Assembly (NCBI GenBank): GCA_021295675.1
Contig: JAGWBY010000081.1
Span: forward strand, 18,818 to 31,223
Direction of reading: 5' to 3'
Origin: Candidatus Latescibacterota bacterium
GTDB lineage: Bacteria; Latescibacterota; UBA2968; UBA8231
DNA: 12,406 nucleotides
Positions 6,570-12,406 of this stretch are shown piece by piece. The position numbers were made by a program, and so were the translations under genes. The stretch's first letter is position 1. The number at the start of each line of letters is the position of its first letter. Below the pieces are notes generated by a model. It did no database searches. It worked only from the letters and a program-made list of their open reading frames with translations, and was not told the DNA's origin.

Positions 6570-7738
6570 TCCAACACCGACCCATCCTCTTCCACCCGCC
6601 CGTACATGCGCGCGAATTCCTCAGACCCATCGTCGTTCCACACCTCAAAAGACAATCCCCGAATGGTTCCCTCGGCAAAGCCAGTCAACGCATCTATCGG
6701 CGGGATGCTAGCCGTGTAGAGCACGTGCCCGTCCGGCAGGCGCAGCTTGCCCAAATGCCGGGGAATCTCCGCCGGCCCGCGCTGCGCCAAGCGCGCTATG
6801 ACCGCTTCGTCCACCTCCACTCCAAGACCCGGCCCCTCGGGAACGGGCGAACAGCCTTCGACGATCTCAATGCGCTGCCGAGCCGCGTCCTCCTCGTACT
6901 GATCGTCGAGATTGATTGAGTGCGCGGCCGTAGGCAACACAGCCGCCAAGTGCAGCGCCAGCGCCTTGGCCAAGGTGCCCCCGGTTAGCTGCACCACCAC
7001 CTGTATATTGGCTTTGCCATAGGCCAAGCCGCGCACCAACGCGTCGCCAAAGCCGCCGCAGTACTCGGCCACGATATACGCATCAGCCATCCCCTGCACG
7101 ACCTCCTGCAACCCACCCAGCGGCGGCACGTGCATGACCAATGGCACGCCGCATTGGGCGCGGAGCCGCCGCCAGCCTTCTACATCGCTCAGCACCAAGG
7201 GATCTTCGATATAGCCCACTACGGGCGATTTTTCGAGCTGTTTGACGATGGGCAGTACCGTGGCCAAGGTGCGGTTAGAATTGAAGTCGTACTGCATCTT
7301 GAAACCCGGCGGTGCCACATCCTCTACCGCGCGGGCAAGTGTGCATCTTGAACAGCCGGTAGCCTTGATCGGCGGCGCGGACGATTTCGCGGCTCAGCTC
7401 CTCGGGGTCGGCGGGCCGCGTCCACGCCGCCACGGGCACGCGGTCGCGCACTTTGGGACCCATCAGCTTGTAGGCCGGCACTTCGAGATACTGACCCATC
7501 ACGTCGTACAAGGCCCCCGCCAAGCCGAGGTGGACCTCGCTGCCCAAAAAGTCGAAGGGACTGCGCCCAATGAGGCCCTCTACGCTCTGCGTGGGCGGCG
7601 GCGTGCAGCGGTACTCGCCCCAGCCCACCAAGCCGTTATCGGTTTGCACCTTGAAGAAGGTGCGCTGGTCACGTGCTCGGCGTTGCGGGCGGCGAGCGGC
7701 ACGTGCGCTGGAATGATGTCAACATCGGTGATTTTCAC
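6566..7738 (-). CDS. Mandelate racemase/muconate lactonizing-like enolase-superfamily protein, two frame breaks
   Basis: This is a cytoplasmic TIM-barrel enzyme of the enolase superfamily, which abstracts a proton next to a carboxylate (sugar-acid dehydratase, racemase or cycloisomerase). The start is GTG 7736-7738 (VKITDVDIIPAHVPLAARNAEHV), with GAGGAG seven bases upstream. Near 7671 the frame shifts by one missing base, and reading resumes as DQRTFFKVQTDNGLVGWGEY. Near 7328-7332 it shifts again, between FKMHTCPR and VEDVAPPGFKMQYDFN. In this family the FKMK-like lysine strand and the next helix are normally about ten residues further apart, so some 29-32 bases may be missing there. MQYDFNS and YIEDPL supply two metal-binding acids, and AEYCGGFGDAL probably the third. 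The C-terminal part (6566 to about 7326) is intact in one frame. It is the first gene of an operon with the cytochrome and dehydrogenase. The exact substrate cannot be assigned. Confidence 0.75.
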
Positions 7739-7784
7739 GGTTTTTCTCCTCGGCGCGTAAGTGAGATTTCGTTGGCAGCAAAAA

Positions 7785-7814
7785 TTGACCATCCATCGCC
7801 GTCGGCCTTAACTT
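7785..7814 (+). promoter_or_regulatory. Candidate promoter for the deacetylase gene
   Basis: TTGACC at 7785-7790 matches five of six -35 bases. TTAACT (7808-7813) or TAACTT (7809-7814) follows after 17 or 18 bases and keeps the conserved -10 positions. The predicted start near 7821 would give a leader of about 32 bases. The 114-bp gap 7739-7852 also has to hold the promoter of the divergent enolase-family operon, for which I see no convincing -35/-10 pair. Confidence 0.3.
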
Positions 7815-7852
7815 ACCCCATCCCACCCCCATCGCCAAAGACGGTCTAACCC

Positions 7853-8758
7853 ATGCCTGCTTACATATCTGCTTACGACACCGAAGCCGTGTACGCTTGG
7901 TGGGACGCGCCGACCGGGCCGGGCTATCAAGGTCGGATCAGCTACGAGGGAGAGCGCCTGGCCGAGTGCATCGCCGGCGTCCGGGCCGTGGCCCAAGTGC
8001 ATCTAAAGCGGCAAGCGCCGGCCTCCTTTTTCATCGTCGCCGAACTGTTGCAATGCGCCGCGTCCGAATTCCGCGCCATCCTCGACGAGCCCCTTTTCGA
8101 CATCCAATGCCATTCGTTCACCCACAAAGACCTCATCAGTTTAGCCGATGACCACGCCGCCTTACAACACGAGTTGGTCGATTCCAAAAAACTGATCGAA
8201 GACACCTTTTCCCGCCCGGTGATCGGCTTGACCGCGCCCGGCGGCTACACTCGCGGCTTCATTGGCCAAGAGCGCATCCTGCACGTGATGTGGGAGGCCG
8301 GCTACCGCTACATGCGCACCGTGGGAGCCGGGCCGGACGGCACCATGCCCGCGCCGCTCAACCGACCCTTCTGGTACGCCCGCGAGGGCTTCCCCGGCCT
8401 CCTCGAAATGCCCTCGCACGCCTGGCACGACAACATCCTCACCGGGCAGCCGGGCAAGGTGCTGTGGCCGCCGCAATTCCCTTGGCCCTATCCGGCGCAC
8501 ATGCCCGTGGACGCCCAAGGCGTGTACGAAGCCTACGCCCCTGGCATCGACTACGTGCAACAGGCAAACCTGCCTTACTACTTGCCCATCTTCCACCCTT
8601 GGTCCGTCTATCGCATCGACCGCCGCGCACAGCAACTCGACCTCCTCTTGCGCCGCGCACAAACGGAGACCCTCCCTCTCATTTCCTGCACCCAACAGTA
8701 CGAACACGCCCTAGCGCACAAATCCCAAATCCCCGACGCGTCTCCAGACGACCTATAA
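7853..8758 (+). CDS. Polysaccharide deacetylase (NodB homology) family protein
   Basis: The 301-residue protein has the order of motifs expected of a NodB-fold carbohydrate esterase. SAYDTE (6-11) supplies Asp9 in motif 1, where the classical second Asp is Thr. HSFTH (87-91) gives the two zinc-binding histidines of H-S-x-x-H, and TAPGGY (127-132) stands for R-x-P-x-G. A His-containing segment LPIFHPWSVY follows near the C-terminus. Family members hydrolyse N- or O-acetyl groups of polysaccharides or, in the PuuE/allantoinase-like branch, amide bonds of small molecules. No signal peptide is visible, so a cytoplasmic small-substrate or oligosaccharide role is more likely than cell-wall modification. 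ATG 7853 has only a weak ribosome site. The next gene begins three bases after the stop, so the two are an operon. It is intact. Confidence 0.8.
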   Translation: MPAYISAYDTEAVYAWWDAPTGPGYQGRISYEGERLAECIAGVRAVAQVHLKRQAPASFFIVAELLQCAASEFRAILDEPLFDIQCHSFTHKDLISLADDHAALQHELVDSKKLIEDTFSRPVIGLTAPGGYTRGFIGQERILHVMWEAGYRYMRTVGAGPDGTMPAPLNRPFWYAREGFPGLLEMPSHAWHDNILTGQPGKVLWPPQFPWPYPAHMPVDAQGVYEAYAPGIDYVQQANLPYYLPIFHPWSVYRIDRRAQQLDLLLRRAQTETLPLISCTQQYEHALAHKSQIPDASPDDL

Positions 8759-8761
8759 CCC

Positions 8762-10346
8762 ATGCCCACCCTCTCCCCCACCCACCTCGCCGCCATCGCC
8801 CGCCGCCGCCGCCTCATAGTCAATTTCGACGTGACCTCGCAACCCGGATCGGCCCGACCTCGTGGAGCATCTATTCGAGTTTGCCGATGCGCCCGAGTCG
8901 CAGATCGACAGCATTTGGTGGAACTGGGGCGAGGGGAATCAAGCGCCCTATCCGAGCGAACACTTGCCGTTGTACGACCATCCGCTCTATCAAAAGTGGG
9001 CGGACGAAGGGACGGACATCGTCGGCCAAGTCCTCGCGGCCACCCAGCGCCGCGGCCTAGAGTGCTTCTTTTCGCATCGCATGAATGGCTCGGACAACGA
9101 CCTCGGCCCGTTTGCGCGCATCCCCGCGAAAGTCGCCCATCCCGACTGGCTCTTTCGCACGCCTTGGTGTACGCACGAGGACAACGGCTATTGGAATTTC
9201 GCCTTGCCCCAAGTACGTGAATACGTCCTGCGCAACTTGCGCGAGGTAATCGAGCGCTGGCCTTTTGATGGGATGGAATTGGACTTTGCCCGCGGGGTCG
9301 TCTTCCCCGCTGGCCAGGGCTGGTCCAACCGCGATCGGCTGACTGAATTCATCGCCCAGTTGCGAGAATTATCATTAGCCGTGGGCACGCGGCGCGAGCG
9401 GCCCTTTCTCCTCGCTGCCCGCATCCCCGAAACGCTCGTGGGCTGCCGCTTCGACGGGATTGATGTCGAGCGCTGGGTCGGCGAACAATTGATCGACTTA
9501 CTGGCCCTCGGCGTGCGCTCTTTTGAGGTGGATCTGGCAGATTTCCGGCACGTGGTCGCGGGCACCCCAGTCAAGCTCTATCCGTCCATCGACGATCACC
9601 ACGCTACGGACGGCTACCAAAATCCCGGCATCGAAGTGCTGCGCGGAGTGGCGGCCAATTGGTGGCATCAAGGCGCAGACGGCATCCACACCTTTAACTT
9701 CAACTACGCAACCGACGCCCCGTACGCCAGCCAAGATTGGCCCAGCCATCGCCGTGCCTACCAAGAGTTAGGCGCGGTCGCAACGCTCAGCGCCGAGGAC
9801 AAGCGCTTCGTCGTCCAGCGTCGCGGGGGCGGGCACGGCCCCACCGTGATCCCCAACCCCGAGGATTGGGCTATCCCGAGGCACGCCTACGCCAACACCA
9901 ACATGCTGGCCCAACTGCCCGCGGCCGTGCCCAATGACGGGCACACCGATCTCCTGCTGCAAATACACGTGGGACTCGACCTAGCCGCCGAGCGAATCGC
10001 CGCGGCTGAACTACGCCTCCTGCTGTCCGACCCGAGTGCAGGGGACTTGCCCGTAGCTCAACGCCTACCGCCGGTGCAAGTGGCAACAATCGGTCATCCC
10101 AACGGGGAACTCTTCAATATCCCAGCGGCGCAAGGGGTGGCACAAATCGTGCAGATACGGCTGAACAATGCGGTGCTGGAGCAGCCGACCGTGGACGATG
10201 GGTGGTTGGTCTGGCCGGTCGAGGGAATGCTCTTGGCGTCCGGCGCGAATTTGGTCGGCATCAGCGCCCAGGAACGGGCACTCGACGCGCCGCAGCTCGT
10301 CGTCGAAAAGCTGGAGATAGCCGTGGTGTGTGAGGCTGTGGACTAG
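8762..10346 (+). CDS. Glycoside-hydrolase-like TIM-barrel protein, frameshift near 8850
   Basis: The conceptual product is about 528 residues. The first 30 codons from ATG 8762 read MPTLSPTHLAAIARRRRLIVNFDVTSQP. The frame then shifts by one at about 8849-8853 (one extra G, or two bases missing) and continues as DRPDLVEHLFEFADAPESQIDSIWWNWGEG. The long downstream part is open from GTG 8862. It contains PFDGMELDFARGV (FDG codons near 9265), which resembles the G-[IM]-x-L-D acid strand of GHL10-like hydrolases. It also contains LYPSIDDHH and GVAANWWHQGADGIHTFNFNY, typical of late barrel strands. From about residue 390 a beta-rich C-terminal domain follows. No signal peptide is visible. It is co-transcribed with the deacetylase, three bases upstream, which supports a carbohydrate-processing role. 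The family has no firm biochemical assignment that I can name. The TAG stop overlaps that of the convergent dioxygenase. Confidence 0.65.
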
Positions 10347-11143
10347 GCCTTTTGCAAAGCGCGCCAGCGGTCGTAGTAAAGCTGGGCTTTCGGCGGCAGC
10401 GCAGCGCGTACGTTGTCGGCTAACTTCCAGCGAAAGCGCTCGTCCACCTCTGTCTGCGGCTCGTCCGGCCGGTAGATCATCAGCGCACCCGTCATGCTCA
10501 GCCGCTGGGGCAGATGCGCCGGTTGGCGACCGCGGTGAATCGTATAACCGCTCCAGAACAACACCTGACCTCTCTTTAAAAAAATGTTCTGCTGACCAGT
10601 GATATCGACCTTCTTATCCACGGCTAAGGCGTGGTGTTCCTCGGGCGTGCGCGGCCGCCGATGGCTGCCGGGCACCAGCCACAAGCAGGGATCGTCCACG
10701 AGCGCTAATTGCCACCGCAAGCCCGTCATCGGCTGAGTGATAAGGGCCATTTCCCGCTCCGGGTCGCCGTCCTGATTGCCCGGCCCAATGTCGCGGTGCC
10801 AGCCTGTGTCGTAGCCCTTGTCGGCGCACCACAGATGTACGTGTCCCATGCGCAAGTCCGGCCCCAAAAAAGCCTTGACATAGCGCTCGATTGACGGGGA
10901 GACCAAGTGCTCGGCAAAAACCGGCTCCCCAAACTCCGGGGCAATCACGCCGAAAATAGCCGTGGCCTCCGGGCCATTGCCGGCCACATCCACTTCGCCA
11001 GCGCGCACCTTGGCCCATACCCGTCGGGCCGCGGCCTCCAACCGATCGACCATCTCGGATTCCACTGCATCTTCAACTAGTGAATAACCCTGCGTGAAAA
11101 ATTCCTCTTTCACTTTTTCTATGTCGTGCGTCCGCTCGGGCAT
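10343..11143 (-). CDS. Phytanoyl-CoA dioxygenase (PhyH) family Fe(II)/2-oxoglutarate oxygenase
   Basis: The 266-residue intact protein matches the usual PhyH length. It carries the jelly-roll facial triad: H116-R-D118 (GWHRD) and distal His203 (YTIHRGRQP). Arg214 (QRLSMTG), eleven residues after the His, is placed to bind 2-oxoglutarate. Members hydroxylate or halogenate lipid, amino-acid, ectoine or natural-product substrates; the substrate here is unknown. ATG 11141-11143 is preceded by GGAGG five bases upstream, one of the best ribosome sites in the window. It is divergent from the fluoride channel gene (85-bp gap) and convergent with the GH-like gene, sharing the CTAG at 10343-10346. Such oxygenases are numerous in Poribacteria/Latescibacterota-type genomes, and the gene shows no operon partner here. 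Confidence 0.85.
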   Translation of the reverse strand: MPERTHDIEKVKEEFFTQGYSLVEDAVESEMVDRLEAAARRVWAKVRAGEVDVAGNGPEATAIFGVIAPEFGEPVFAEHLVSPSIERYVKAFLGPDLRMGHVHLWCADKGYDTGWHRDIGPGNQDGDPEREMALITQPMTGLRWQLALVDDPCLWLVPGSHRRPRTPEEHHALAVDKKVDITGQQNIFLKRGQVLFWSGYTIHRGRQPAHLPQRLSMTGALMIYRPDEPQTEVDERFRWKLADNVRAALPPKAQLYYDRWRALQKA

Positions 11144-11228
11144 GTCTTCCTCCGTGCAAAGGTTAAAATCGCTAGCGCCAGTCCCCAGAGCTTGCCCGCA
11201 AGAATGGCGATGCCGTTGTTAGCACGTC
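11144..11228. other. Short divergent gap between dioxygenase and fluoride channel genes
   Basis: These 85 bases must hold the promoters of both divergent genes, but no convincing -35/-10 pair stands out. I looked for the fluoride (crcB) riboswitch that often precedes fluoride channel genes. ATGGCGATGCCGTTG near 11203-11217 resembles its first conserved stretch only loosely. The 11 bases left before the ATG are too few for the rest of the aptamer and an expression platform, so none is called. Confidence 0.4.
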
Positions 11229-11594
11229 ATGGATCGCATTCTAATAGTGGGCTGCGGCGGCTTTATCGGAGCCACGCTGCGCTACTTGGTCTCCTTGGGA
11301 ACCCAGCGCCTATTGGGCACCCCCCTCTACGCCACCCTCGTAGTCAACGTGGTCGGCTGCCTAGTCATTGGCTTCTTGGGCGGCTTGGCCGAAGAGCGTC
11401 AATACCTAGGCCCCCAACTCCGTCTATTCCTCTTCGTCGGCATCCTCGGCGGCTTCACCACTTTTTCATCCGTGGCCTACGAGACCGCGCAAATACTACG
11501 CGCAGGTCAAGTGCCAGCCGCCTTAGTCCACATTGGGCTGCAACTGCTGCTGGGCATTCCCGCCGTCTTCGTCGGGTATTGGGCGGCCCGCTAG
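11229..11594 (+). CDS. crcB: CrcB/Fluc fluoride ion channel
   Basis: The 121-residue protein is a small four-helix membrane protein of the Fluc (CrcB) family, which forms dual-topology dimers that let toxic fluoride leave the cell. The family signatures are all present: GGFIGATLRY (10-19), TLVVNVVG (37-44, with the pore Asn40) and GILGGFTTFSS (71-81, the Phe-box and central Na+ region). An in-frame TAG nine bases before ATG 11229 makes this the earliest possible start. No Shine-Dalgarno is visible, so translation may be leaderless or weak. A single copy of normal length implies a homodimer. Its TAG stop is embedded in the CTAG shared with the convergent isomerase-like gene. Confidence 0.93.
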   Translation: MDRILIVGCGGFIGATLRYLVSLGTQRLLGTPLYATLVVNVVGCLVIGFLGGLAEERQYLGPQLRLFLFVGILGGFTTFSSVAYETAQILRAGQVPAALVHIGLQLLLGIPAVFVGYWAAR

Positions 11595-12359
11595 CCAGCT
11601 AGCCCGCGCAAGTGCGCCAAACTCGCGGGCGCGGCTTCGCGCAAACTGGCCTGGCGATAGACCTTGACCGAGGCAAAACCCGCGTAGCCAATGGCATCCA
11701 AGGCCGCGAGCACGGCCTTGAAGTCGAGGTGGCCGCTGCCCAGCACACCGCCATTGCTCTCGCACAAGTGGACGTGCCGCAGCGCGTCGCCGCAGTCGAA
11801 AATGGGCTGGGTCAACGACTTTTCTTCAATGTTCATGTGGATCGTATCGACCATCGGCCTAAAAGCCGGCACGCCAATGCGCTCAATCAGGGCGCGCACC
11901 TCGCCGACGGAATTGTTAAACCCCACTTGCAACCAAGTCCACGCCAGCGTCTTGCGCAGCCAAGCCCACTTCGCGCAGGCCAGCCGCAATGCGCTCGTTG
12001 GCCACCTCGGCATCCGGCTCGTCTTCGCGCAAGCCCTGCAAAAGCCCGACGACGAGGATGGCGTTGAAACGCTGAGCAATCGGCAAGTAATCCCGCAGCC
12101 TAGCGACAGCACCGGCGCGACGGGTCGGGTCAGCCACACTCAAGCACAACCCCTCGGCATAGGCAGCCCCCGTCAAAAGCGACGGCACCACCAAGCCGCA
12201 CGCCTCCACCGCGCGCTCAATCGCGTCCAATTGACCAAGTACCGCAGGCGTCAGATTCAACTCGACGCCCTCGTACCCACAGTCCCGAATAAAGTCCAAC
12301 CCAGCGGCGAAATCGCCCCCGAGATCCGCAAAGTCGATTACCATATAGCTGTAGCGCAT
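11591..12359 (-). CDS. Sugar phosphate isomerase/epimerase (xylose isomerase-like TIM barrel), frameshifted near 11930
   Basis: The protein is of about 256 residues, in the AP-endonuclease-2/D-tagatose 3-epimerase-like barrel family, which interconverts ketoses or dehydrates inositol-type sugars using a divalent metal. The start is ATG 12357-12359, with GGAG about six bases upstream. The first part begins MRYSYMVIDFADLGGDFAAGLDFIRDCGYEGVELNLTP and runs to AAQDAGVDLV. The second, in another frame, resumes LQVGFNNSVGEVRALIERIG. Removing one base or adding two near 11930 joins them. The downstream half keeps the family's metal and substrate motifs MVDTIHMNIEEKSL and HVHLCESNGGVLGSGHLDF, and ends with GYAGFASVKVYR. 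The two halves together match the usual family length of 250-290. It is convergent with crcB, sharing its stop CTAG. It may be a pseudogene or a consensus error. Confidence 0.75.
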
Positions 12360-12406
12360 CGTCGTCTCCAAAAAATTAAGAACTGATGTTACGCATAGGC
12401 CCTTTA
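12360..12406. other. Leader of the isomerase-like gene up to the window edge
   Basis: These 47 bases upstream of the isomerase-like ATG hold its GGAG ribosome site (complement of about 12366-12369) and an AT-rich run. No complete promoter can be recognised before the sequence ends, and nothing else is visible here. Confidence 0.4.

Noticed and set aside
11120..11225. Minus-strand frame reading AILAGKLWGLALAILTFARR, like the end of a membrane protein
   Set aside because: About 35 codons, no start codon, and its 3' part overlaps the start of the dioxygenase gene, so it is probably chance hydrophobicity.
11144..11228. Possible fluoride riboswitch before crcB
   Set aside because: Only a loose match to the first conserved stretch, and too little sequence before the start codon for the full aptamer.
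2901..12380. The same 13-mer ccaaaaaattaag at 2901 and 12368
   Set aside because: A shared AT-rich 13-mer is expected by chance in 12 kb, and the flanks show no similarity.

Overview
The window is GC-rich bacterial DNA, very likely from an uncultivated lineage. Two exported proteins carry C-terminal tails of the type IX secretion / FlgD-like kind. The rest is mostly enolase-superfamily, phytanoyl-CoA-dioxygenase-like, amidohydrolase_2-like and sugar-isomerase-like genes. That combination suggests an FCB-related or sponge/soil lineage such as Latescibacterota or Poribacteria. This placement is an inference from gene content; no marker gene is present.

Layout, left to right. (1) The cut 5' end of a Na+/dicarboxylate-type symporter on the minus strand, divergent from a broken amidohydrolase on the plus strand (160-1246). 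(2) An AT-rich spacer with two 32-bp-spaced palindromes, then an intact DUF4143-type AAA ATPase (1393-2862). (3) A 156-bp MITE-like element with 17-bp terminal inverted repeats and a perfect 8-bp target duplication (2929-3100). (4) A minus-strand operon read from 7738 down to 3117: a twice-broken mandelate racemase/MLE-like enolase-superfamily gene, a secreted diheme cytochrome c, and a secreted PQQ-type sugar dehydrogenase-like beta-propeller. (5) A plus-strand pair, a NodB-type polysaccharide deacetylase and a frameshifted glycoside-hydrolase-like TIM-barrel protein (7853-10346). (6) A PhyH-family Fe(II)/2-oxoglutarate dioxygenase (minus), a CrcB/Fluc fluoride channel (plus) and a frameshifted sugar-phosphate isomerase/epimerase-like gene (minus). 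These meet at two convergent junctions where both stop codons share a single CTAG.

How the genes may work together. The dehydrogenase and cytochrome look like an extracytoplasmic oxidation pair: the beta-propeller oxidises a sugar or alcohol and the diheme protein accepts the electrons. Both are exported by signal peptides and tagged with homologous C-terminal domains. The enolase-superfamily enzyme, amidohydrolase, isomerase and deacetylase/GH-like pair are consistent with catabolism of carbohydrates or sugar acids. The substrates cannot be read from the sequence.

Four genes contain five reading-frame breaks, while the two longest genes are intact. At two breaks the conserved family spacing suggests that about 20 to 30 bases are missing, not a single base. 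Decay, mis-assembly or consensus error therefore all remain possible. I found no CRISPR array, tRNA, rRNA, prophage or recognisable defence operon. The least explained structures are the palindromic spacer in front of the ATPase and the small inserted element.
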